From: Candidatus Bathyarchaeota archaeon | Lineage (GTDB): Archaea; Thermoproteota; Bathyarchaeia; Bathyarchaeales; Bathycorpusculaceae | Assembly: GCA_029881805.1 (NCBI GenBank) | Contig: JAOULW010000002.1 | Span: 248,001 to 312,000 of the forward strand | Length of the DNA: 64,000 nucleotides | Direction: 5' to 3' | Shown here: positions 26,509 through 34,783 of the stretch, piece after piece | Layout: the number at the start of each line of letters is the position of its first letter | Numbering within the stretch: the stretch's first letter is position 1 | Notes under the pieces: generated by a model | Told to the model about the DNA's origin: nothing | The model's input: the letters and a program-made list of their open reading frames with translations, nothing else | The model's database searches: none | Program-made: the position numbers and the translations under genes

Positions 26509-28114
26509 CTACCCTCACCTCTTCCCCTGCGATAACTTTTTCATAGATCTGCTTTGGTCTGGCATAGTACTCTGCAACAATTGCAGCTACGTCCTTGTAG
26601 CTTCTGATGTTGCGTTCCAGCATCCAATTCAATATATTCTTGCGTCTATCTATTTCTTCAATCAGTTCTTTCATGCCAACACCTGTTCTTTCAGAAATTG
26701 CCGATAACATAATGCTTTTGTCGAAGGTTGGTGCATATTCATCCTCAGATGGGTGCCATGTAAAAGAACATCTGTAGTCTTCGTAGTCACTGATTTCGTT
26801 AACATTGATTACACGTCTGTAAGCCTTCTTTTCTGCGTCTTTTGTCAGATGGACTCTTTGAATCGATAACACAATGTTCATTAGTGGAATATAGGCAGGT
26901 GAGATGTCCATGGGCCTCTGTGTCAAACGTTTGACTGCGGAGTCCAAGTTTTCAGCGTGCATTGTGCACAAACCACCGTGACCTGTGGCTAGAGCTTGGA
27001 AAAGCACGTAAGCTTCTTGGCCTCTCACCTCTCCTACAATCAGCACATCCGGACGGTGTCTCATTGAGGTCTTAACAAGGTCAAAGAGGTTTACTTCGCC
27101 GACGCCGCTTCCGCCTAAGCCATAACTTTGTCTGGCAATAAGAGAAACCCAGTTTTCATGAGATAGGTTAAGTTCCGCTGTCTCTTCTATTGTGATTATT
27201 TTGCTTCCAGGCTTGATTAGACAAGCTAAGGTGTTTAGAGCTGTTGTTTTTCCGGCGGCTGTTCCGCCTAAGATCATTATTGAGGCCCTGTTTTCCAGGC
27301 ACAGCCAGAAGTAAGCAGCCATCTCCTCTGAAAATGTGCCCAATTTTATTAGGTCTATTATCGAATACGGGTCTTCCCTGAATTTCCTAATTGTAAAGGC
27401 TGTTCCGAAGGGTGTGACTTCTCGTCTATAGCAAACCGCCAGTCTGTGCTTGCCAGGTAATGAAGCGTCTACTATGGGGAAGGCTGAGCTTACGTGTTTT
27501 CCAGCCATGTGCACAAGTTTAACGACCATGTTGTCAAGCTCTTCATCATTTTCGAACTCGATGTTTGTTTCGATGCTTTCATAACCTCTGTGCCAAACAT
27601 ACACTGGTTTGGTTACTCCGTCGCATGAAATATCTTCTATGTTCGGGTCTCGCATTAGAGGGTCGATTCTGCCAAAACCTACTAGGTCTCTTTCAGCATG
27701 ATACAGGATTTTGTACCATGAAACATCAGGTAGCCAACCGAGGCTAATGCGATACTTGTCAACAATCTTTTTGGCTTCTTCCGCAAAAAACTTTCTAGGA
27801 TCAAGAATTTCTTCTTTAGGTGATTCTATTTCTGAAAGCAATATTTCTAAAATGCGGTTGTAGATGCTTCTTTCTAGTGGATCAAGTTGCAATTCATCCA
27901 GTATGTATTTGGCCTCGCCCGTTTTTGGATTTTGTACTATGGCAACATGAGCAAAAGGCTCGTAGAGGGGATATTTATCAACGACTTTTAGTCCTCTAGG
28001 CACGGATTTTGTCGAGGGTGGCGGAATGTCCACCTGTCCGCGTTTCCTTGGATTTATTTTTATTTTTACTTTTTTCAGTTTGGCGAATGCTTCCCTGAGT
28101 CGCGATTTTGCCAT
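26486..28114 (-). CDS. Type II/IV secretion system ATPase (TadA/ArlI/GspE-like)
   Basis: The 542-residue cytosolic ATPase has a Walker A motif GGTAAGKTT near residue 281, a Walker B segment DVLIVGEVRG near 353, and an upstream Asp/His-box region (LMRDPNIEDISCDGV) typical of the VirB11/GspE family. It powers pilus extension through the platform protein encoded next, with which its frame overlaps by 23 bases. It is the first gene of the pilus operon. Class III pilins and the two-domain platform suggest an archaeal adhesion-pilus (Aap/Ups/Tad-like) system rather than an archaellum. Confidence 0.88.
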   Translation of the reverse strand: MAKSRLREAFAKLKKVKIKINPRKRGQVDIPPPSTKSVPRGLKVVDKYPLYEPFAHVAIVQNPKTGEAKYILDELQLDPLERSIYNRILEILLSEIESPKEEILDPRKFFAEEAKKIVDKYRISLGWLPDVSWYKILYHAERDLVGFGRIDPLMRDPNIEDISCDGVTKPVYVWHRGYESIETNIEFENDEELDNMVVKLVHMAGKHVSSAFPIVDASLPGKHRLAVCYRREVTPFGTAFTIRKFREDPYSIIDLIKLGTFSEEMAAYFWLCLENRASIMILGGTAAGKTTALNTLACLIKPGSKIITIEETAELNLSHENWVSLIARQSYGLGGSGVGEVNLFDLVKTSMRHRPDVLIVGEVRGQEAYVLFQALATGHGGLCTMHAENLDSAVKRLTQRPMDISPAYIPLMNIVLSIQRVHLTKDAEKKAYRRVINVNEISDYEDYRCSFTWHPSEDEYAPTFDKSIMLSAISERTGVGMKELIEEIDRRKNILNWMLERNIRSYKDVAAIVAEYYARPKQIYEKVIAGEEVRVVAVSRNP

Positions 28115-28181
28115 TGCGTTTTCTCCTATCTGTCTATATGACCTTAACAGTCTATTAAATCTTGCGTCTCACGATATACCA

Positions 28182-30824
28182 CTACTCTTCTTCCCCCGCG
28201 GAGAATGAGATAACCTTCAACTTAATCAAGACAACAACAATGACAACGATCACCACTGGAATTAGAATCAAGAGTATTGTTGTCAGAGACCATGGATTCG
28301 ATGCCTCTGGAGTTACACTTATTGTTGTTTGATTTCCTCCGCTTATGTACCCATTTTTGGATGCGTTGACTGTGATAACAATCGGTGGCAGTTGTTGAGT
28401 CGTTCCTGGGGCATTGTAAACAAACATGCATTGACCATTCAAATCGGTGAACCCTGTAGAGACAGGTAGATCTCCTTGACTTGCCGATATCATGAGTGAG
28501 ACATTCGCGACAGGATTTGTATTGCATCTCACATTGACCGTGACGACAGCCGATTCCCTAGACATTACTTCAGATGGATTAGCTTGAACTTCGACGTTGA
28601 GTATTCCTGGGTTCACCGTTATGTTTAATGTGTATTCTCCGTCAGCGTATCCAGTTTTTGATGCGTAAACTACGACGGTGATATTAACCGATGCAACAAC
28701 TTGGGGTGCAGTGAAGATGAAAGTTGCATAACCCTCGAAATCAGTCAATGCCGTAGCTGTAAGTAGAGTTTCCGATGTTATAGTGACGTTGGCTTCCTGA
28801 ATAGAATTCGTATCGTACAAGACCTGAACAGTTATATTCGATGTTGCTTCTGAGACGATTTCTGCAGGTTCAGCTATTACTTCTAAAACAAGTGTTTTTT
28901 GCTCCACGATCAACACAGCTTGACCGTATCCCTCACTGTATCCTGCCTTGGTAGCCGATGCCAGAATTGTAACGTCGATTTGACTTGATGTTTGAGGGGC
29001 TGTAAACTCAAATTCCGCTTTACCATTTGAGTCTGTAAATCCATTCGTAGATGAAAGAACGCCATAATCAACCGATAATTCAAGTGAAGCATTTGTAATT
29101 GGTTCTTCAAAGCCGCCTGTTACAAGTACAGTCACTGTTGCCTCTTCTTCTGATTTAACTTTCGTCGGCTCAGTAGATATTTGGACTTGCAGAGGTGGGA
29201 TAACCTCCAAATACTGGTAGTCAGAACCGTCTGCATATCCAGTCCCAGAGGCTCTTGCAATAATTCGGAGATTGGTAATTTCCGTAACATTTGGCGTAGT
29301 AAAAGTTGCTGCAAAGTAACCAATTGAATCTGTTAAGCCCGATATCGGATTAAATTCTCCACTTTTTACTGAAAACAGTGTCACATTTGCATTTCCCAAA
29401 GCGCCCGTTTCATTCGACACATAAACAGTGACAGAAACTTCAGTGTTGTGATTAGCTGTATAATCGCTGAGAGTAATTAGTACGCTCAAAGGTGTCAGGT
29501 CTTGAACGCTTATAGTTGCTGTTGCGATGTTTGTGCTTGTGACGTTGAAATCGTCAATTACCGTTAGGCTTGCGATGTATGTTCCTGTTGAGGTGTATGT
29601 GTGATTATAAAGTGATAGAGTAGTCCAATCGCTACTGGTTCCGTCTCCGAAGTCGTAGAAATATTGGTCAACACGTCCGTCATCATATGAATCAGCGCCT
29701 ATGAATGTGACTGTTTGATTTGGTGCAACTAAGACCTTGTCTGTCCAAAGGCTTGCGGTGGGGAGCGTATTACTATTATCGATTGGTGCTGACAGGAAGA
29801 ATATGAAGTCAAGATTTACTCCGTCGCCACCTACGGGGTTTCCTTTTCCATAAGGATTTAGTAATTCATGTAAGGGCCCACTTCTATGCCCCCAATAATT
29901 ATATGTTGCATCTACGGTGGCGGTTGATGAGACATCCACGCCCATTGAATTATCGCAGACATCATTGAAGTGTGCCTCATGAGAATTTCCGATTTCGTAA
30001 TATATTCCCACCATGTTATTTGAGATATAATTGCGAGTTATGTGAGTGCTTGTATCAGTTGAAACGCGAAATCCGTTAAGATTTGCTGAAATATCATTGT
30101 TGATGATAACGGTGTTGTCGTAGGCATCTGCGGCGAGTACTATTCCACTTTGGTCGTTAAGCGAAATGATGTTTTGCTCTATATGTATTTCTCCAATAAG
30201 AATCCCGGTTAAGGATATTCCGTCACCGTTTGACTTTATTCCATTACTTTTTATTGTAATCTGGGCGCCACCAGTTAAATAGATTCCACTCATCGCGTTA
30301 TTGTCAATCTCGTTATTCTCAGCAATCACGACACCATTGTCGATTACTATTCCATTCTGAGAATTTAATCTTGTAAAACTGTTTAGCATGATTAAAGAGC
30401 CATCTTCTACTGTTATTCCGTTTGTGCCGTATTCTATTATGCAGTTGATTAGCGAACACTGCTGTATTGAATTGATCAGAATTGTATTCCAATCTCCTTT
30501 CTCCGGTACAAGCTTGTTTGATGTGAAACGTATCATCTTGTCTGTTAATCCGTTTGCCAAAATTCTTCCATTCACTATCAGGCAAAAGCTTTCCCCAAAC
30601 TTCACTTCAACTCCAGACTCTATTGTCAACGTTGCATTTGGGTATATGGTAACATTGTTTGATAGCACAAATGGACTGTTTACAAGAGTCCAAAAGGTGT
30701 CTTGTGTAATTGGGCCTTCCACATAGGTTGCGTTTACAGGGTGGAATAAGGTTATGCTTGCAAGATTAAACATGCTAAAAACCAAAGTTAGTAGGATAAC
30801 TAACAGTTTCAATTGTTTTTTCAT
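28182..30824 (-). CDS. Secreted surface protein: beta-helix, PKD and four Ig-like domains
   Basis: The protein reads as four parts. A signal peptide (MKKQLKLLVILLTLVFSMFN) comes first. Residues about 60-330 form a right-handed parallel beta-helix of the NosD type with NNIAL/NNAMSG repeats. A PKD domain follows (DFGDGTSSDW), then four tandem Ig-like units with the pattern TDxxGxAxFxFTAP and GYxxG, resembling Big_1/invasin domains. A C-terminal transmembrane helix (IPVVIVVIVVVLIKL) and short charged tail anchor it. I choose ATG 30824 because GAGGATG precedes it; the longer frame starts at 30911. It may be a pilus-linked or S-layer-associated adhesin. Confidence 0.8.
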   Translation of the reverse strand: MKKQLKLLVILLTLVFSMFNLASITLFHPVNATYVEGPITQDTFWTLVNSPFVLSNNVTIYPNATLTIESGVEVKFGESFCLIVNGRILANGLTDKMIRFTSNKLVPEKGDWNTILINSIQQCSLINCIIEYGTNGITVEDGSLIMLNSFTRLNSQNGIVIDNGVVIAENNEIDNNAMSGIYLTGGAQITIKSNGIKSNGDGISLTGILIGEIHIEQNIISLNDQSGIVLAADAYDNTVIINNDISANLNGFRVSTDTSTHITRNYISNNMVGIYYEIGNSHEAHFNDVCDNSMGVDVSSTATVDATYNYWGHRSGPLHELLNPYGKGNPVGGDGVNLDFIFFLSAPIDNSNTLPTASLWTDKVLVAPNQTVTFIGADSYDDGRVDQYFYDFGDGTSSDWTTLSLYNHTYTSTGTYIASLTVIDDFNVTSTNIATATISVQDLTPLSVLITLSDYTANHNTEVSVTVYVSNETGALGNANVTLFSVKSGEFNPISGLTDSIGYFAATFTTPNVTEITNLRIIARASGTGYADGSDYQYLEVIPPLQVQISTEPTKVKSEEEATVTVLVTGGFEEPITNASLELSVDYGVLSSTNGFTDSNGKAEFEFTAPQTSSQIDVTILASATKAGYSEGYGQAVLIVEQKTLVLEVIAEPAEIVSEATSNITVQVLYDTNSIQEANVTITSETLLTATALTDFEGYATFIFTAPQVVASVNITVVVYASKTGYADGEYTLNITVNPGILNVEVQANPSEVMSRESAVVTVNVRCNTNPVANVSLMISASQGDLPVSTGFTDLNGQCMFVYNAPGTTQQLPPIVITVNASKNGYISGGNQTTISVTPEASNPWSLTTILLILIPVVIVVIVVVLIKLKVISFSAGEEE

Positions 30825-30929
30825 GGTTACACATCCTCTTGTAATTATGTTATCAACTATCCATGTAGCTAGTTTTAGTTTAAGCATTATGAATTCGAAA
30901 TAAAACTTCAAAATCTATACTAGTATGTC

Positions 30930-30955
30930 TCGTTCGAACGAAATAATAAATAAAA
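30930..30955 (+). promoter_or_regulatory. Palindrome and TATA-like region before cofE
   Basis: The 12-base palindrome TCGTTCGAACGA spans 30930-30941, followed by AATAATAAATAAAAG (30942-30956), a likely TATA element for cofE. A regulator could bind the palindrome and affect cofE or the divergent surface-protein gene. It could be a chance palindrome. Confidence 0.35.
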
Positions 30956-31003
30956 GATTTAATGAAGGAAAAGAACCAAACTAAACTAAATGGAGGAGAC
31001 TAT

Positions 31004-31777
31004 TTGAAAACTTTCACAGTAAATGCCTTGGAAGACTTTCCATTAATAGAATCAGAAAATGACATAGGGAGAATGATTGTTAAGATATCTAGAAAAGAAG
31101 GTCTAAAACTCGAAGATGGAGATGTAATAGTTATTGCGCAAAAAATCTTTTCAAAAGCTGAAAAAAGAATAGCAGGATTGAAGGACGTTGTTCCCTCAGA
31201 GAAGGCTGAAATAATTGCAAAAACAATTGGCAAAAGCCGTAAGTTTGTCGAGCTAGTTCTGAGAGAAACAAAAAACATAGTTAAGGTATCGAAGGAGGTG
31301 TTGTTGGTAGAAGATAAACGTGGCTTAGTCTGCATAAATGCTGGAATAGATAAGTCAAACGTGAAAGGCAGAGACAACTTCACGTTGCTTCCAGAAAACC
31401 CTGATGAGTCAGCTAGAAAATGCCGTGTGACCATCAAGAAACTTACAAGTAAGAATGTCGCAGTGATTATATGCGACACCTACAGTCGCCCTTTTAGACG
31501 TGGGCAGGTAAATTTTGCGATAGGCGCGTCTGGAATTAATCCATTCAAAGATTATCGCGGCAAAAAAGACCTTTTCGGTCAAACTTTAAAAGTGAAAAAC
31601 GTCGCAGTGGTAGATGAGATAGCCGCGGCAGCAGAGTTGCTTATGGGGCAAGCAACAGAGGCAAGACCGGTCGTCATTATTAAGGGCTTAAATGATGTTG
31701 TAGATGTCCATGAAAAAAGTAGCATAAACGAATTATACATTTCAAAAGAAGAAGACTTATTCAAAGATACATTGTAA
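31004..31777 (+). CDS. cofE: Coenzyme F420-0:L-glutamate ligase
   Basis: The 257-residue protein matches CofE, which adds gamma-linked glutamates to F420-0. Recognisable parts are KEGLKLEDGDVIVIAQKIFS near the N-terminus, the metal-binding region with CDTYSRPFRRGQVNFAIGAS, and DEIAAAAELLMGQATEARPV. The start is TTG at 31004: GGAGGAG at 30992-30998 lies at the right distance, whereas the upstream ATG at 30962 has no such site. The presence of CofE means the organism makes F420, used for hydride transfer in archaeal C1 and redox metabolism. Confidence 0.9.
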   Translation: MKTFTVNALEDFPLIESENDIGRMIVKISRKEGLKLEDGDVIVIAQKIFSKAEKRIAGLKDVVPSEKAEIIAKTIGKSRKFVELVLRETKNIVKVSKEVLLVEDKRGLVCINAGIDKSNVKGRDNFTLLPENPDESARKCRVTIKKLTSKNVAVIICDTYSRPFRRGQVNFAIGASGINPFKDYRGKKDLFGQTLKVKNVAVVDEIAAAAELLMGQATEARPVVIIKGLNDVVDVHEKSSINELYISKEEDLFKDTL

Positions 31778-32413
31778 TTATAGCCATTGTAGAAATGGAT
31801 TACTAGCCTTTTCTTTCCCAATTGCCGTTGTCGGTCCATGTCCCGGATAAACAATTAAGTAATCAGCCAAGTTTGCTAGTTTTCTCAAAGAAAGTTTCAT
31901 GCTCTCTGCAGAGCTTTCAGGAAAATCTGTTCTTCCAACAGAACCTAGAAATAATGTGTCACCCGTAAAAACCTCTTTGTCTCCCACAAACGATATGCTC
32001 CCCTGACTATGTCCTGAAGTAAGCATAACTTTTAGGGTAGTCTTTCCGAACTTCACTAGCTCCCCATCATGCAATAGTATGTCCGGTTGAATTGAGAACT
32101 TCTCGAAACCAAATAATTCTGTGATCTCATTGCTCGAGCTTTCAAGTATGTGCGCGTCGTATTCATGAATTAAAATGAGCGATTTGAATTTCTCTTTCAT
32201 TGTCCGATTGCCGCACGTGTGATCTGGGTGCCCGTGAGTGTTTAGAACAAACTTCGGCGTCAATGAATTATCATCAACGAACCTGAAGATTTTTTCGGCC
32301 TCATAGCGGTTCTCAAAACCAGGGTCAATTACAGTCGCCTCTTTTGTTTGTTCGCAGCCTACAACATAGCAGTTTGTGAAAAACCTGCCAACAGTAAATG
32401 TGTTAACAATCAT
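31778..32413 (-). CDS. MBL-fold hydrolase (glyoxalase II-like)
   Basis: The 211-residue protein contains the zinc motif THGHPDHTCG and further ligands in TSGHSQGSIS and YPGHGPTTAIG, the standard metallo-beta-lactamase hydrolase set. The compact length and ATVIDPG region near the N-terminus fit the glyoxalase II-like subgroup. Substrate is unknown. It is convergent with cofE and the stops abut. Confidence 0.85.
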   Translation of the reverse strand: MIVNTFTVGRFFTNCYVVGCEQTKEATVIDPGFENRYEAEKIFRFVDDNSLTPKFVLNTHGHPDHTCGNRTMKEKFKSLILIHEYDAHILESSSNEITELFGFEKFSIQPDILLHDGELVKFGKTTLKVMLTSGHSQGSISFVGDKEVFTGDTLFLGSVGRTDFPESSAESMKLSLRKLANLADYLIVYPGHGPTTAIGKEKASNPFLQWL

Positions 32414-32534
32414 AATTATCAGCCACTAAGTATCGACTATGAAATTAATAAACCGTTCAGTTTATCACTTAAAATCGCGCACCAAAATTATTAAATTTCC
32501 AGAAAGGAAACATTCTGTGAGAGGGGAGGACAAA

Positions 32535-32735
32535 TTGAAACTACGGGAAATTGAGGACACATTTCACAATCTAAGCATGTGCCCGAGATGTAACTCTAAC
32601 GAAGGTTTTTGGCTTGGACTAAGGAGCGGTCACGTTTATGTTCAGTGTAAGGGCTGCGGAGCCAAGCTCGAGTTCTTTAAGATCTTTCCAATGGACGAGA
32701 AAGTAAAACCGTTAAGACGTTGGAATTTTTTTTAG
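32535..32735 (+). CDS. Small zinc-ribbon protein
   Basis: The 66-residue product has two CXXC pairs, CPRC and CKGC, about 25 residues apart, which form a single zinc ribbon. The start is TTG at 32535 because GGGGAGGAC precedes it; the longer frame from 32439 has no Shine-Dalgarno. The sequence after the ribbon is short and basic (VKPLRRWNFF). It is probably a nucleic-acid- or protein-binding adaptor, but nothing further can be said. Confidence 0.65.
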   Translation: MKLREIEDTFHNLSMCPRCNSNEGFWLGLRSGHVYVQCKGCGAKLEFFKIFPMDEKVKPLRRWNFF

Positions 32736-32843
32736 GGATATAGCTCGGCTTATTATTCTTGAACGAGAAAAGGAGATAATTCCAATAGACTTTTCTATAG
32801 CTAGGTGCTCTAATATTGCCAAAAAAGAAGTGTTAAAAACATC

Positions 32844-33971
32844 ATGACCGAAACGCCAGAGGAAGGCATAGGGACGGGCACGATTCAGCAAACTGGATTT
32901 GAAGAAATAACCACAATGGTCTCGGCCGAGTTTCAAATCGAAGAGACCATACTGGAACACAATATTCCCACATATTACTTAAAACAGCCGCAGGAAACAA
33001 AAGACGCCTTCTTAAGACTTCTCCAAAAGCTTGAAGCGATGAGTTTGATCGCCGTCCTGCGAAGAATAGATGGAAGAGTCGTTTTGAAAGTCATTTCTAA
33101 GCCTCCAACAAGACGAAGTAACGTTTTAGTTAACTGGGTACTATTTTTTGCAACTATTGGAACGACTTTTCTTACGGGATACATGCTCTCAGAAGGTATG
33201 ATTGATCCTATACTTGGCGGAGCTACATTCACAATTGCGATAATGGCTGTACTTGGCATGCATGAAATGGGCCATAAACTAGCTGCAAACAAAGAGGGAA
33301 TAGACGCCACCCCCCCATACTTTATTCCTGGACCGCCACCTATTGGAGGTTTTCTTGGCATTGGGACTTTTGGGGCCGTAATAATGCAAAAGTCACTTCC
33401 GCCAAATAAAGATGCATTATTTGACGTGGGCTCTAGTGGTCCAATTATTGGCTTTGTCATATCTCTTGTTGCACTTGTTGTAGGTTTGCCATTTTCCGTA
33501 CCTGATTGGGTTCCTAAAGACACTTCAACTCTTCCAGTGCCATTGTTGCTTGAATTGATAATAGGGTATTTTCCTCTTTCTGGAGGTCCTCCTAGCCCAG
33601 GACCTGATTATGTCCCTGTGATAATGTTGCATCCGGTGGCTGTGGCCGGCTGGGTCGGCATATTTGTTACTATGCTTAACTTGTTACCTGCTGCAATGCT
33701 TGATGGCGGACATGTTGCCCGCTCATTGTTCGGTGGGAAGACCCGGTCTGTTCTGACAACTCTTTCAATAATTTCTTTGGTCTTTGTAAGCTTTCCAATG
33801 GCGTTTTTTGTTCTCTTTATGTCTATGTATAAACATCCCGGTCCATTAGATGATGTTTCTAGTTTGTCAACAAACCGGAAGCTCTTGGCAATAGTGCTAT
33901 TGGCAATTTTTGTGCTTTCTTCGTTTTTGCACTATTTTGTCTACCTTCTACTCAGTCTTTTAGGTGGTTGA
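32844..33971 (+). CDS. Site-2 protease family (M50) membrane metalloprotease
   Basis: The 375-residue protein has an N-terminal cytosolic domain of about 90 residues, then several transmembrane helices with the M50 zinc motif HEMGH at 140-144 and the second motif AAMLDGGH near 285-292. These are the zinc ligands of site-2 proteases, which cut transmembrane helices of regulatory proteins. Archaeal members of this group lack PDZ domains, as here. No anti-sigma-type partner is adjacent. The reading frame is plain with ATG at 32844. Confidence 0.88.
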   Translation: MTETPEEGIGTGTIQQTGFEEITTMVSAEFQIEETILEHNIPTYYLKQPQETKDAFLRLLQKLEAMSLIAVLRRIDGRVVLKVISKPPTRRSNVLVNWVLFFATIGTTFLTGYMLSEGMIDPILGGATFTIAIMAVLGMHEMGHKLAANKEGIDATPPYFIPGPPPIGGFLGIGTFGAVIMQKSLPPNKDALFDVGSSGPIIGFVISLVALVVGLPFSVPDWVPKDTSTLPVPLLLELIIGYFPLSGGPPSPGPDYVPVIMLHPVAVAGWVGIFVTMLNLLPAAMLDGGHVARSLFGGKTRSVLTTLSIISLVFVSFPMAFFVLFMSMYKHPGPLDDVSSLSTNRKLLAIVLLAIFVLSSFLHYFVYLLLSLLGG

Positions 33972-34117
33972 GACTGATGAAAAATCTGGGTAAGAGAACA
34001 TTACTTGTATTTTTGTTGAACAGCTATACAAGAAGGTTTATTAAATATTGCGATATTTGATAAGCTTGTAGAGGTACTATATTCAACAACGATCTATACC
34101 CTAGAAGGTAATTACGG

Positions 34118-34342
34118 ATGAGAGGCGTACTCATCTTGGCGGTTTTCTTTCTATTTTTCGCATTTGTGTCGCTGTTGATTCCTTCGCCGATGTTTCCTGG
34201 AAATGTTTTCTGCCCACTGATTGGAGGCGCAATGGGTGGATATTCTGATTTTTTCTGTGCGATTCTTAATGGCGTCTTTTATGGCGTAATCTTGTGGTTA
34301 GTTTTTGTCACTATAGGTAAGAAACTTGAAGAAGAGAAGTAG
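34118..34342 (+). CDS. Small two-helix membrane protein
   Basis: The 74-residue product has two hydrophobic segments (residues 3-24 and 45-66) separated by a Gly-rich stretch with Cys34 and Cys49, and ends in a charged tail (KKLEEEK). TTTATTAAA lies about 75 bases upstream and may be its promoter. No family is recognised. Confidence 0.5.
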   Translation: MRGVLILAVFFLFFAFVSLLIPSPMFPGNVFCPLIGGAMGGYSDFFCAILNGVFYGVILWLVFVTIGKKLEEEK

Positions 34343-34362
34343 CTTGACTTTTCGTCGCTGGT

Positions 34363-34611
34363 TTAGCTCTCTGGTTGAGTTAGAAAACCTTCAAGTTTAA
34401 TTGTGCTTCCACACTTGTTGCACGTCAGAAGTAATTCTGCAAGTTCGTCATTTTTGACTTTTGTTTCGACGATTTGGTAGATTTCTTCCGTTTCGTCATC
34501 AGGTGATATGATGATTCCACATTTAGGGCAGGGAAATGCTCCGTCTCCATCGATTTTGGTCAAGTCGATTGTATAGTTGATGGCTTTCTTAATAGCTGCT
34601 TTTTTCATCAT
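34363..34611 (-). CDS. Small zinc-ribbon protein
   Basis: The 82-residue protein has CPKC and CNKC pairs about 38 residues apart, separated by an acidic segment, indicating one zinc ribbon. It is convergent with the two-helix protein and lies upstream of pckA on the same strand in a separate unit. The role is unknown. Confidence 0.6.
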   Translation of the reverse strand: MMKKAAIKKAINYTIDLTKIDGDGAFPCPKCGIIISPDDETEEIYQIVETKVKNDELAELLLTCNKCGSTIKLEGFLTQPES

Positions 34612-34783
34612 TTAAACACACCTTTTCATTTTAGTTCTAATGATTTTCCATGCTTAACCAAGAATTAATTAACAATTATGAATCACTAATATAGATAGCA
34701 AATCCACTTTTGGCAATAACATTAGTTCTTCTTCGAAAACCATGGAGTACGACTTTTTCTCCCTAACTACTATATTTATGCTT

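Noticed and set aside
17038-28114. Archaellum (motility) locus
   Set aside because: No ArlH, ArlG/F or archaellin cluster; the head proteins and platform fit an adhesion-pilus type.
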